A stretch of DNA of 64,000 nt from Ceraceosorus guamensis (lineage: Eukaryota > Basidiomycota > Exobasidiomycetes > Ceraceosorales > Ceraceosoraceae). Of this stretch, positions 39,877 through 52,404 are shown piece after piece. The notes under the pieces were generated by a model that ran no database searches, was not told the DNA's origin, and saw only the letters and a list, made by a program, of their open reading frames with translations. Position numbers and translations under genes: made by a program. The DNA is taken from contig NW_020290003.1 of assembly GCF_003144195.1 (NCBI RefSeq), positions 1-64,000 of the forward strand, given 5' to 3'. Position 1 is the stretch's first letter, and the number at the start of each line of letters is the position of its first letter.

Positions 39877-40343
39877 TGGAGTGGGGGTCGCAAGAGTATC
39901 CCGCCAGCGCCTGACAGAGACAGACATGGGCTGGGAAAGCGACAGCCTTGGAAAACGTCGCCACCCTTCGTCAAAGTCCTTATCTACGCTGATTCAGGCC
40001 TGGCTCAGACACCGGTGCTTCTGTCAAATACATTGCTTTCATCTCTACCTGGAATCGCACTGCTGCTAGAATTTACAACAGTGTCACAACACTTGTGACA
40101 TTAAAATGTGGACTGCCCCGCTTTCACAGCTCAGCACTGCAATGAGACACAATTCAGCTATCTGATCGTAGATCTGTCTGCGGACTGCCATCAGATGTTC
40201 TGAATTGTGGAACGATTTTGGTTGGTCCTACATGGCCTTAGAGCTGATCCATGTATATGTTGACAGCGTCGGAAGAGCGCCCTTGAAAATCACGCAGACC
40301 ATTTCCGAGGCCCCTGGACTTTGCGCACCACGATACGTTAAGA
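39877..40343. other. intergenic, nothing recognised
   Basis: Convergent gap between the acyltransferase and the small candidate secreted-protein gene; presumably 3' UTR sequence. No repeat or gene seen. Confidence 0.6.
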
Positions 40344-41132
40344 CTAGCTTCCGCCGCGCTCGTACCGAGGTGGTCTACCACTCGAGTACCGATTGGCAGG
40401 AACCTGACGCTGGCGAGGGGGTGCCTGAGGCCCAGCGTCCGATTCCTGGTCCAAAGGCTGCGCCGGCCGGGTCGAAGCCTCACTCGACCTACTCGAGGAC
40501 TCGCCTTCTCTGCCGTAAGTTCTCATCAGTTCATCAACGGTACGCGGTAATGGAGAGGACCGCTCCTGGTGCTGCATGTGGGCAAAGCGCTCCGCAAAGT
40601 AACTGTTGGGCGTGCTTGGCCCGTGATACGGCATCCATCTATTGACGGCCCAATCCCAGTGAAACCTTTGTTCAGGAAATCCCCTGGGCCATATGACTAC
40701 CTGCTTGTCGATCATCGTTGGGCGCTGTAGTGCTGCTGCATGAGTAAAGCGGCATGTTCACCTCGGGTCACTTTGTCAACTTACATTGTTGTACACGACA
40801 TTCCGTCCGTGCTGGGGAGGCACAATCCTGTGACCGTTGAGCAGGCTCCAGCCTTCTTGATGATCATACACGTGATGCAGAGCACCCAATTGGTCCACCA
40901 TGCCGATGACATAGCCTGGTGGAAAACCTGGTAGGTGGTCTTCGCTAAGCATGCGACGCTCCAAAGCGTGCTGTGAACGCGGCTCGGCGGCCTGAGCGCC
41001 AGAGGAGAGCTTCGCCACACCATGGAGGAGGACAGCTGAACAAGTAGCATTGCGCCAGCCGATGACACTAGCCGTTAGCAGAATCGCGCGCGCCCAGACT
41101 TTCGAAGAGATTCTGAACAGCATGACGGGCAA
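40344..41132 (-). CDS. small candidate secreted protein, 2 exons
   Basis: Exons 41132-40785 and 40724-40344 join in frame to 242 residues through a 60-nt intron with a canonical GTAAGT donor and CTACAG acceptor. The N-terminus has basic residues then a hydrophobic stretch (ARAILLTASVIGW), compatible with a signal peptide or anchor. The mature part has PGFPPGYVIGMVDQLGALHH, VVIWPRGFPEQRFHWDWAVN and a Ser/Pro/Arg-rich tail ending GRPPRYERGGS. It has few cysteines. I do not recognise the family. Its place at the edge of a gene-poor island suggests a lineage-specific gene. That it is expressed and secreted is inference. Confidence 0.6.
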
Positions 41133-44100
41133 GTCTAGCGGTGCTTGGCGAAGAATGTAGGAGGTAGACGGGTTTGTGGCTCATTATATACGCGATGAAG
41201 CATCCTGTGGCGAGTGTGCATTCACATGACCGTCACTGGGGCGCATATATGCACTCTTGCTGCAAAATGGTCCTCACAACGACGACCTTGCCGTTGCTCT
41301 GTGGCGCAAGGCTAATAGTCGCGATTGTCACGGGCGAGCCCGCCTTTCACAGTCACGCCCAACGTAAACTTCGCACAAGTGTACGTCCAGCGGTGCTTCG
41401 TCTGAAACAGACGCGTACAGACGCGTATCGTTCTCGCGTCCCTCACTTTAGCTACGTCAGACGCACAAACACTCCTTCCGCGCCACTCAAAACACCAAGA
41501 TGAGAGCCTCATCACACAAACAATCCAAGACATAGCCCATCGAGTCTACTTGGCATTCAGACGCGGTCAGAGAAGGTCCATTGCATGTTTGACAGAATGG
41601 ATACCCGCGAGAGTCAAGCGCCAGCGATCAGATCGCCAACAATAGTCGAGCTTTGAGGCGTCCGCACTCCCTTTTATCTCCTTCGCATTCACTTGCGCGA
41701 TATTTGCAGTTGACGCTGCACCCTTGCGGCATAATGCTCTGTCGATCGTAGGGTCGCAATCGGAATCACTTGCATACTGATTTAAGGTGCTGTACGACTT
41801 GCACGCTGGCGCCCTAGATCGAAACGGACGTTGGCGGGAGCGAAGGTCCTTAGAGACCTGCTTGACGAGTACAGCACGTTGAGAGAAAGAAGCTGATTAG
41901 GGAGAGTGTATAGTTCTTCCAAGGTGGTGACAACAGTGGTCTATATCTCTTCAGCTTGTACTTTGCACAGCACATCCATGTGTCTCGAACGTGCTCTGAA
42001 GCGTACGCGCTCGGAAGCGCCGACACTAGGAGAGACGTAATCATGGTCCAGTATGACGCGTCTGTCAGCTGCTAAACTGATTGCTAATCGAAGAAAAGAG
42101 TCATGGCGCGTATCAACTTTTCCAAACGCGTCCGGCAAGTAAAAAAACAGTGTGGATCAAAGTTCCGACCCGAATAGAAGCTAGCAAAAGCGAAATGTCC
42201 CCCAAAGCGAGCAATTTTGGAATCCTCGCTCATTACTTGTCATGAGGCCTCAACGCACTCAATAGGTAAGTGCTTTCAACCAACACAAAGAGGGTCGGTA
42301 TTGGGAAACAACACGATGTAGCTCAATTTGCTGGGACTAACAGCAGCCTCAGATGTATATTCTCGCAATGCGCAGTCTCATGAGCTTGCAAGAACCGGAA
42401 CGTGTAGTTCGCTAGCGCTCGTGAGCGAAGTTCGTGCTTATAAGGCACCGGGAGTCCCAGCATCGTCAACAGGGCTGTGCTAGGTAAGACAAATAATTTT
42501 TCGCTTCTACTTGTCCATCAAAGGGTCCCCAAGAAATGAGTTCCTTGAGATCTCATAAGCGCGCAATAGACTGTCACAAAGTTTTAATCGATTTGACACC
42601 AAACAGACACACGTCTCTGTGCTTTGAAAACATGTTGTGAAACTGAGCCATTGCATATGAGTAGGTGTTCACACCTTCTTCGCGTGGGGATGAAGCCAAC
42701 GAAGATGTAAAAGAGCAGCAAGTCAAGCTTCGCTGGCCAGCTTGCGATGAGCGCGTTGCAGCTTTTTATTTTTCGCTGGAAGCTGCGGACGCGTCAGAAG
42801 CTTCCAGAGTCAGTCGACCTTTGCCGAGCTCAAGACGCCGGATCAGCTCTTTGGTTCAATCAGCAATAGGGAGCCTCTCCATCAAAAGTTTGAGCTCTAG
42901 AATGTACCGACGATTGAGCTCAGTGCTACAGCCCATACACTTGTGAACCAATGAATGTAGCCATCTCTTTTACGATTCACTCTAGACTTATGACACTCAA
43001 CGTCCCCAGAGCAGCAGATGCGATGATGACTCGAGACGCGGGTCGAGGACCTGGTATTGCGCTTCAGACTTGTCTGTGTGCTCAACGTCAAAATTTGCCC
43101 CTGCCCTTTCGGACAGACATGTAATTGATGAATTTAACCGACCTTGCAAATCCTCAGTACTTGGAGTATTTGGCTCGCCACCACTTAATTGATCGTCGTC
43201 AAGCGATCTTCACGAGTCTTCTACAATGAAGGCGAGCTTAACAGCAAAAGATGGGGTGACATTCCAACGTGTATTCAGTATGAGCTCATGATTTGCGTCC
43301 AAATATCAAATATTTTATGTGAGCAATGTGATCTTATATCTGAACAAGCGCGTAAGAATCTTTTGCTTTGATCCGTATGGAATTACAGAGCTCGGTCTAT
43401 GAGGGACACATAAGTTCGCCACTGTTGTTTAGCATGAAATTGAAAACGACCAATACGAGAAATATGCGAAGCAGATACATGCGGAATAGACATTTCAATG
43501 TGCGTGCGCACCACATCGACGGGATTTGCTACCATACAAAATGCATGTTCACCTTATACCACCTGATACGCATGACAATTTCCCTTCTTCTCGTTTTGCC
43601 CTTAAGGAAGTAATCAAGGGTTGCCAATGCACTGTTGACCTAAACGGCAAAGTTTACCGATTGCAGGCTAGCAAAGAAGCACGAGATAAGACGCACGCCT
43701 AACTCCAGAGGCCACAGAGCCGTCACAGTCGAGGCTGTAACAGAAAAAAGCGCTATCAAGCTGCAAAATGCCAGATAAGCCCAAAAAAGTTCATCAGCTG
43801 TGGTATTTAAGGACATGGTTGTTTGTACGCGCCGAGATGACCCGCCCGGGAGGGCTGAATATGCCTTTCTCAAGATCGCAAGCACGATGATCAATAAACG
43901 CGTGCTTCACATCTGACATCAAGCCGTTTCCAAAATACTTCCACACAAAGTTGCGGTTGCGTCATTACAAGACTATTTGGCGTTCTTCTCATCCATCAAC
44001 CTCAATCAGAAAAAAATAGTCGATGCCACCGCGGTTGCTTGCGGCACTCATTATTGCCGGTGTCTGCTGAAGACTGTCTACTTGTGGCTGACAGCAAGTT

Positions 44101-44700
44101 TAAACCCCTCTCGCTGTGTTTGTCAAGCATGGCAAAAATTGCTGCCGACGATCTGCTGTCTCTGCCAAGCAGCAAACTCATTTGTCCAATTTTTGCTTAC
44201 TACTTTGCACCCGCATCTTTAGTAGTTCCCATCTGGGATTATAAGCTGCTACTAGCCACTGCCGAGAGTCTTCGAGATAGTTCACATCACTGTTGTGAGC
44301 AAGTCAGCACGACGCCGCTTTTTTATACTTCCTGCCTGCTCGTGCGAGTCATGTCCTGTGCCTAGTATCGTCTTTGGCCTCCCGGTCGGCGGGGAATTTA
44401 CTTGCAGGACTTACATCAACTACGTGCTTGATCGCAGCCTCTTTACGCAGCTTGTGCGGCACAATGACGACCACAGAGGAGCTGACACTTGCTGCCAACA
44501 GCATCTCTGGCGACGTTGAGGACATGGCAATGAGCTGATTTTGATGTCTCAACCCGACTCACTTGTCTGTGAGTAGACTCCTTCCAAGACTTGGCTGGTA
44601 AGACTGATGCAAGGAAAATGTCCAGCCCACGCAGACATGTCCCAATCATCAGGTCCCTTGTGCAGTAAGTTGCACTGGGCGCTGCTCTACACCACTTTTC
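41133..44700. other. gene-poor, less GC-rich island
   Basis: About 3.6 kb with visibly more A+T than flanking DNA, no reading frame longer than about 110 residues, and none with recognisable motifs. It may be decayed mobile-element DNA, but I could not find terminal repeats or enzyme motifs by eye. Confidence 0.6.
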
Positions 44701-44704
44701 ACTG

Positions 44705-46590
44705 ACCACTGTTGCCCCTCTTTACTCAGCTCCCATCACGCCAGCATCGCCATTCAGCAGGATGGACCTAGGTTGGACAAAGCAACAAAACCTGTCTCTG
44801 GTCATGTGGATTGACTGCGACTGGGAACGGATCCACTACTTTATTCACCAGAGGTTGGATATGTGCAGCACGCCGACGCATGCTGCATTGGCCTCCCAGG
44901 CCTATGCGAGCATCTTTGGCAACCAAGGTAACCTGACCGCCAACACTTGCCACGGGCTGATCAAGCTCCAAATCAATGTTCTTGTGGAGGGGGCTTGCCA
45001 GATATACTGCAGGCTGTCTCCATCTGGTCAGTGTACACCCAGCTGCAGGTACACTGCGCCGCCCAGCTGTACGCAAGGGGGACCTTGACTCCCTGCCGTT
45101 GTTCGAGCTCAATGGCCAGGGCTCTCATTACATTTGCCGTGATGCTTTGCCCCTCTCTTGAGAGAGTCACTGCTCATGCTCAGTTGACCGGCAAGGCTGG
45201 CAATCTTCAATGGTGCTTGGTTGTCAGCAAATGCCTGGAAGAGAGCAGCAATGGGGGAATGTATGCAATGTACGCTGGATGCTGTCACCGCAATGTGCCC
45301 AACAGACCCCAGTTGCGCATGCAGCAGGATGCCAAGGCTGGCAGTGTAGGATCGAGAAGGACCAACGCTTCCTCGTCATCGCGCGTCGCCGCAGCTGGAT
45401 CATCGACATCCGACCTCCTGCCATCCTCACCAACACCAACACCAACACCTGCGCATCAAGCTGGTTTGTCCTCCCAGCTGCTGCCGTCTTTGCCGATCAT
45501 GGCAACGTCCCCTGGTGCCTCTGCAAGCACGGCTACGGTTGCACCTTCCGCAAGCCAGCCGCCTCTGCCGCCAGCACCCCTCGCCATTGGTCTGTCTGCA
45601 CAGTTGGCTGGACACATACCCAGCGTCCAATTGCCTGCAGGCATTGTATTTGCCTGCCAAATGAGTCTGCTCACCAGGACTTGTGCTACAAAGGTCACCG
45701 TGGAGTTCATGACTGGATCCACACATCACTACCTGGCACCCTGCTCCATCCAGAAGCTTGGGGCCAGGTACACGTCAGACCAACAGTTCCGTCTGAACTT
45801 CATGGTGCGCACAACTTGGAAAGAATTCAAAGCAGTGGCCAATGCCAAGGTTCATGCTTATGCCCTCAAGTTTGTGCCTCATAAATTTGTTGCGGAGGGC
45901 AAATACTACGCTGAGCAAGCACAGCTACAGTGGCATCTTCTGCAAGCCAGCCGCCTCCACTGCCAGCACCCCTCGCCATTGGTCTGTCTGCACAGTTGGC
46001 AAATGGTCAGCAACCCCCCGCTGTTCACCTGCCTGCAGGCATTGTGTCTGCCTGCCAAACCAAGCTGGTTGTTGGGGCTTGTTGACCTGTGAAGGTCGTA
46101 GTAGGCTTCATGACTGGCCTCAAGCACCATTACCTAGCGCCTGGGTCTGTCCAGAAACTCATGGCCTGGTGGACATTGGAGCGGAAGCCCAGCTGCATGT
46201 ACGAGCTGCATCACTTGACCTCTTCTGCGTCCTCTTGCAGGGCAAGATGGTCTACAATTGTAGAGCATGCAGCAATGATGGCCCTGTTCTGCACCATCAT
46301 GGGGCCCCCCACAAGGTCTGTCCAGAAGTGGTCAGGTATTGCCTACTGCAACTTGATGCCTGCGAGTTCTGGTCAAAGGTGTCGAGGATATGTGCCCACC
46401 AAGAAGGCATTGGTCGTGACGTGAAAGGAATCTCACACATGTGTGGCGCAAGAGCCTTTTGTGTGGCCCATGGGTATCAGAGGCTGTTCGGCAGCATCGG
46501 ACTATCCAGGAAGGGCCAAATCTCGACCAAAATGTCGGTCCGAGGGGCGCCCTCTTCCAACGTTGGACTCGCTCTCAAGTTTTGAATTGT
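44705..46590 (+). pseudogene. decayed, repeat-associated coding-like element
   Basis: Protein-like sequence is spread over different frames and looks broken in several places. Near 44762 it starts with a Trp-rich segment (LGWTKQQNLSLVMWIDCDWE), followed by a Ser/Thr/Pro-rich region (about 45370-45520). Two diverged copies of a module, APLAIGLSAQLA ... FMTG..HHYLAP.S.QKL, then follow at about 45523-45775 and 45914-46175. I recognise no enzyme domain and no terminal repeats, so the family is unknown. The protein-level similarity of the two modules suggests the ancestor was coding. Confidence 0.5.
45523..46175 (+). repeat. diverged direct duplication, unit about 390 bases
   Basis: Segments at about 45523-45775 and 45914-46175 align with an offset near 392 bases. 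Long identical words include CCTCGCCATTGGTCTGTCTG at both places, and TTCATGACTGG and GCCTGCAGGCATTGT recur in the same order. Divergence is greater toward the right end. Confidence 0.85.
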
Positions 46591-47283
46591 GTCCAGGATT
46601 CGAACAATCATGAGCGTCTGTTGCGCTCGAGCATATCAGCTTTCTGGCGCTCGCACCTATACAATGCGGACATACACGACGATATCGTGTCAAGTGCCCT
46701 TATCTCTGGCCGCGCAAAAGGCTGCAGACCGAACCAACGTGCGTGACCCGCACGCCCTTCTTCTCTTTTGGCCTCCGTGCTGCGCACCGACAGTGACAAA
46801 GGCTTCGATTTGCGTCGCTCCGAAAGCTAGTGCAATGCTACTCGAGTCGATCAAAATGCCGTCTTCGCATACGAAGAAGTTTGATGTACTCGAGGCTCGA
46901 CTGCACGTGCGAGGTCAACTAGCGTTGTTGCAGTCCTCGACGAGTTAGACCCGCGATTTGGGTCGTACGAAGCAAGTCTTTCTTTGTTCTGCGTGCGATG
47001 CTCAGTGATACAGGACTCCGCGTGCGCATCTCACCCGGCTGACGCGCGACAATTGCTTTCATTCATATGCTAAATTCTGAGAGTGGGCGGCGGCATACGA
47101 CCTGAGGTCGGTGGTCTGTCGGACATGTGCTCGAGAGAGACTGAATCCCAACAGAGGACCGTAGATCGGCGGCATATAAGACTGGCAGTCATGCGCCACA
47201 CGTGACCATGGCAGACCAAAGCAGTCCAGCTCATCGGCCATCCTGATCGGCCACAGTTAGGCCCTTGCGCGCGTCGACAACTA
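46591..47283. other. gene-poor spacer
   Basis: No supported gene. It continues the low-coding island to the stop codon of the nucleotidyltransferase-like gene. Confidence 0.55.
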
Positions 47284-50200
47284 CTAGGTGGTCTTGTGGC
47301 GTATGTCCTTCCGAATGGAGTCTAACAGATTCTGATCGAGGTCATCCTCGTCGACCCACCACCGCGCTTCCTCAAAGGCCTCCGCGATCGCCTCGCGATC
47401 CGTGATGTCGAATCTGTTGGCCAGAAATTCTCTAGGCAGGTTCAGCATAAACCAAGTCTCGTCCTGAGCGTTCCGACAGATGTCGCCACCGAGTTTAGAG
47501 CAGGGTCAGCCGCAGATCTCAAAACAACCTTCGATGTTCTTGGGCGCACCTGCTGATAATGGGATTCAGCAAACTACACCGACCTCAGATCGCGTCAGTG
47601 ACGGGTCAACCCTACAGAATGAGTCTACGTTGATCCTCACCGCGGGTCTCAAATTCAGCCACCATTTGAAAGCAGACAATTCATCTTCTCTAGTAGGGCG
47701 CACGGCTCGGCGTGAGACCTGGCGGGCGACTTGTCGCTCGCGAGTGCGCAAGTCTTGTCGCATGTCGGAGTGCGCTCGACGAAACGCGTGCACTGTCCCA
47801 AAAAGAAGCAGCAAGCTCAGATATGCGTGCTTTTTTCGATGCTGGACCTTTACTCACATAGCTCCACCAACCTTGAATGCGAAATTGGGAAAGTGTGCAT
47901 GGTGAGCGCCAGTGAGTCCATATCGAACTTTCTGCCGGAGTCGTCACTCACTCGTCTCTGGCGCGATCCTGAAGCTGCCAAGCAGTCTCGAGGGTGTGTT
48001 CCCAGTACACTAAGGAATAGTCGCTGCCCGCGTCACGATGCTCGGCCTTGACGACTTCTCGCAATTGCGAGGGAGATGCAGGTAGAATCGCTCGAGCCAG
48101 CTGCAACAGATTCTTTGGCAATTGCTGGCATCGACGGAGGATGCAAACAAGAGCGTCACCAGGCTGAACCCACAGAATGTTGACATCCCAGACTTACGAT
48201 GGCAGAAACCAAAGGCTTGCTGAAAGCGTCCGCGATGCTTGAGGCGAATACGCATCGCTGAAGCCACGCTCTTGGCTCCAGTGAATCGTTGAAGGCTTCA
48301 CATTAGGACGTTAGGTTGTGTCAGCTGCAGCTTTTTGCTGTCTTTGAGTGCAAAGCATGGTCACCTTTGCGACGTTTGCCTCTGTCTTCCTTGCTCTCCG
48401 TCGGTATCCAGTAGTATCCAGTGTCTAGCATAGGAAGCACGCCTTCGTCTTGTAGATAGTCGTACAATCTTGTCGCGTCTTTCTGAGGAAACGGAGGTGG
48501 CATGGCTTAAGTCAGAATTCCAAGCTGGCTAAGCGAGGTACTTCGCACCTTGGCATGATTGACTGTGCTCTTCCTCAGCTTGTCCAGCGTGAAGTCCTTG
48601 TTCCAGACCACCTCTGGACCGTCGTGATAAGCTTCGGGATCTTCTCCGTAGTGATCCTCTGCCCACATGTCTTCCGAAATCGAGTGGATGAAACCTTCCT
48701 TTTCCAGTTCCCAAAGCGCAACATGACGTGCAAAGAGCTCGCATGACCTGTGCATTGCTCCTATAAGCTTTGTGACAAAATTGCCCAAATTCAGGACTGA
48801 CGAAGCGGGACAGCTCACCCAAGGGAGCTCCGGTTGGCTGGTTCAGGCACCATCTGAGTGCGCGTGGTCACTTCGAAGGGGCGAAGTGCTGTCAATTCAA
48901 CGCCGTCTCGTGTTGACCTTTCGAACCACTCGTTGGCCATCCAGGACACGGATGAGCGCGCTGCTGCAAAAATCAATTCCAGCAACGGCTTTTGATTGAC
49001 ATTCGACGCCTCGTCCGTGGGCTGGCACAGCTCAGCATTGACGTACGCAGGCAAGAAGCGTATTCCGAAGCCGCCACTCTTTTTTGTGTACCTGTGAGAT
49101 TGCATTGTCAGACGGGTGATAATTGCTCTGATAATCTGGTCCAACACCTACTTAAAAATTCTTTGATCTTGAGTAGCTTTGCGATCATTCAGAAAGTGAC
49201 CTGCCGTGGACGAGAGAAGTAAGCGTCTGCGCTTTCAACGCATACCTCGGCGTCATGCTCGCCTTGAATTAGATCCATCGAGAACACAGTGTAGCCAGTG
49301 ACGATACTCCGGGCTGCCCTGGGAAGCATCCAGACCTCGCTCCCGTCGTACGCAACTGCAGCAGGATCGAGATCGAAGTTGAGCAGAGCTTCCAAGGGGC
49401 TGCTGAGCAACTTGAGGATGATTTGGACGCGACGATCAGGGTACGTGGGTACAAGTGTGATCGTTTTGGAGTTACGAAGGACGCCGAATTTGGCGTCCGA
49501 GCTGTCGTCAGGACTGCTGGCGCCTCTGGATGGCAGATTTTGCGCGAAGACTTGCTCTATGTGCATCAATTTTGCGGTTGCTTGTTCAGCATTGAGGCCA
49601 TAGATGTACAGATCAATGTCGGAACTCTTCGCTGCCTCTTCATCCGTCCCGATGTTCATCAAGGAAGCTAGAACGATGCCACCGGCGACCAATATGTTGT
49701 CCCAATTCAGACCTCGAAGAGCGTCATTGGTAATGCGATCAAACGCTGAGCGGAATTCTTGGATGCCCCTGACGCGTACTTGCTCAGCTCTCTTGGCATC
49801 TAGAATCCGCATGCCCGGTAGCGATTCTGGGGCTGGTCGTTGGACATCGTGAATTCCATCGGCGTTCAAAGGGCCAAAAATTTGCGTGGCATGGGGCGCA
49901 GAGAGGCGGAACATGTACGACTGCCACCGTTTGCGTTGGTCTTCCCCATCATCCAAGTCGTGCGCCTCTTGCTGCGTCTCTTCTCCAGTTTCTTTGTGGA
50001 GATCGCGGTCTGATAGGGCGAGGAGAGCTCGCATATATCTCTCATTGCTCATGATCCTGTATAGCGCAGCGAATCGCAGCAAGACAAGTCAGCCATCTTC
50101 GGCAGCGCAGTACTCCCGAGAGCCAGATCTGCGCTCTCACCACTCGTCCAAGTCTACATCCATTTTTCCAGAGGTGACGCCAAGGTCGAGCAGCACGGGA

Positions 50201-50754
50201 AATGGCAGACGAGTCCAGAACGCGGCAGCTCGACGCAGCACGACGGCATTCTCCTCTTTCAACTCTTCCAGAAGAGCAGCGTCGCTCTGAGGTGAGCTGC
50301 CAAAGCTATCGGCTAAAGATCGAGCAGCAGCGGCAAAGAGAGTCTCCCTTGCCGTGGCCTGCCCAGAGCCGGCGCCAGAAGCAGAGGACAGAGCTTGCTC
50401 TTGAGAAGCGCCTGGTGCATCAGGACCTTGCAGGACGAGGATGCGATCCGCACGACGTTTGGCGGTGTGCAGTGCGAGCTGGTACTGAGCTGCTTTGATG
50501 GCAGCTTTGCCAAGCTCAAGCCCGGTAGGCACTGTCCCTGTTGAGGCCGTCTGATTCTGATCTGCGCCTACCAGGGCGCGATTGACGACTGGATGAGAGA
50601 AGCGAGAGAGTATGCGGAAGGAGCCATGTTCGTGCTGTACTGGCTCTCCCACCTCGTTTGGATCAACGTGGATACTAAGAGGAGCCAGGAATTCGGCGAG
50701 CGAGGCTACATGCGCGTCCTGCCCGGGCGCTGACGGGTTGGTGAGGGAAGTCAT
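47284..50754 (-). CDS. nucleotidyltransferase-like fungal protein, multi-exon
   Basis: Function unknown. The first exon, 50754-50141, gives MTSLTNPSAPGQ through DVDLDEW. The second starts at 50056 with WIMSNERYMRALL. Later coding blocks lie at about 49091-48820 (GGFGIRFLPAYVNAE), 48750-48550 (ELEKEGFIHSISEDMW), 48500-48365 (LYDYLQDEGVLPML), 48270-48200 and 48165-47957 (LVYWEHTLETAWQLQ). The last exon, 47463-47284, reads DETWFMLNLPREFLANRFD and ends RKDIRHKTT; a CTAAAC branch-point-like word lies 30 bases before its acceptor. The string VAGGIVLAS followed by SSDIDLYIYGLNAEQA resembles the G-G/S...DhD core of the polymerase-beta nucleotidyltransferase superfamily. Several inner exon joints, especially around 49.1-49.2 and 47.5-47.9 kb, remain unresolved. 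Confidence 0.65.
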
Positions 50755-52404
50755 CTCGGCGGCTGCGGCGTGCAGGCACGCACTGCGATGGATTTGGGCA
50801 AACACCAGTAGCAGAGCACTTGTGAAGCGTCACAGTGTGTGCAGGCCAGGAATGCGGGGACAGAGGATGGATGAGTGGCTGCTGGGGTGACGTATCCAAA
50901 CTCGTGACTACCCGCTTCCCAAGCACACGAAGCACGCAAGCATTCAAGATTCCCTCTTTGCGTGCTCACCTTTCATGCTCGCGCCGCATGGTGGCAGCTG
51001 CAAAGAGAGCTCAGAGCGCAGGCACGGCGCGAGTGCAAGAGCGGACGTATATGAATCCTTGCATGCGCCCCTCCTCCGTCCCCGAACGGAGCCTGATACC
51101 GTACATGCACCCAATTTTGAATCTTGAAGCTGATCTTGAATCGGTATTTCAATCAAGAATCCGCATCAAAATCCAACATGAATGCGTAAATCGGCGTAAG
51201 TGATGCAGATGCACACCACTCAATTAATGATAGTGGTGGAGCTATTGAGTCAAAGTCTTGAGTTGACTCTTATATGGTACCTCTTGCCCGAGACTGATTT
51301 AGAGGCGGGCTCGAAGCCAATCAATTGATTCCACAAATCAATGCTGACTCTGACTCAAGACTCACGAATCTTGTTCGATCTTAACGTGAGTCACGAGCCT
51401 TGATCGAGGAATCACATTTTGCTTCATGATTTTTATTTATTGAGTCAAAAGCCAAAATTCTTGATTACGGATTGATGACAATCGCGAATGGAGGCCATAA
51501 AACAAGAATAATGCTGGATGTGAATCATGAATTTCAATGGTGAATGGTGCTCCATCTCTCGCACCTGTGCCTGGCTCCCGTGCTGCCGCCACGCGGCGAG
51601 ACCTCGCCTAGTGAGAAATGGCTCTCCTTCTTGATTCTTGATTGCCAACATTCGTGAGTGCGAGTGACAAGGTCTTGCGGGGTTTCCGCATTCATCATCC
51701 TTCGAGCTCCGTGCACGGGGTGCTTGGTATCCATCGACCTAATGAATCTGTCAACCTCGATAAGGTTTGGCGTAGACTGCCTTCGAGGACCCCAGGGCCC
51801 CTGAAACGACGAGTCATTTCTCCGTGCAGTCACATGTCGTGAGTCACAGTGGAATTGGCTGACAGTGCCCGGGTAACGGCACTTACTCTGACGCGCAGGG
51901 GCAAGTCCAGATCGAATGGGCGCTTGCCCGTCCCTCGAGTCTGAATGTGAATACGAATGCATGCCTCTCACGTTCGGACAGTCGTGAGTGATCTTCACCG
52001 TTGTACTTGCTGCCCTGTGTTGCACAGCCTACGCAGAACGCACAGCCGAGCAAGGCAGCCTGCACCTCGGGCTTTCCGGCCCGACCTTCATTTGCCCGAT
52101 TCACACCAACCGCGTCGCTATGGTGTTTAGAGCGCTGCCTCCGCAAGCATCTAGCGGCCCGCCATGAAGCATGAAGCGTCCCACCGCAGCGTCACGTCAG
52201 TCCAAGGTCAAGCTTTGTGGTACCGGTAATCGTGAATCGTGAATGTGAGCGGGACGCTGTCATGCTGCGCTTCAACGCTCGAGGCCTCACACAAACAATC
52301 CTCAAATTGGCCAAGCCGTCTCGCTCGAGTCGTCGTCGATCTCGTCTCGAAATGCACTGTCACCCTGCATTTCTATCCACCCTTCTCACCAACGCAGACA
52401 CACC
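50755..52404. other. intergenic spacer with GATTCA-rich block
   Basis: Divergent spacer between the nucleotidyltransferase-like gene and the SDR gene. The block at about 51110-51540 is AT-rich and packed with GAATC, GATTCA and TTGAGTC words. No gene is supported. Confidence 0.65.
51110..51540. repeat. GATTCA/GAGTCA-rich low-complexity block
   Basis: About 430 bases dominated by short variants of AATCTTGA, GAGTCAA, CACGAATC and TTGATT in both orientations, like the blocks near 29.5 and 62.8 kb. Confidence 0.7.

Noticed and set aside
44705-46590. LTR retroelement or other virus-like element
   Set aside because: No terminal repeats, integrase, protease or polymerase motifs seen; left as an unclassified decayed element.
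46590-46640. tRNA T-arm-like word around GATTCGAAC
   Set aside because: The bases flanking the loop do not pair, and no matching acceptor or anticodon stem is present.
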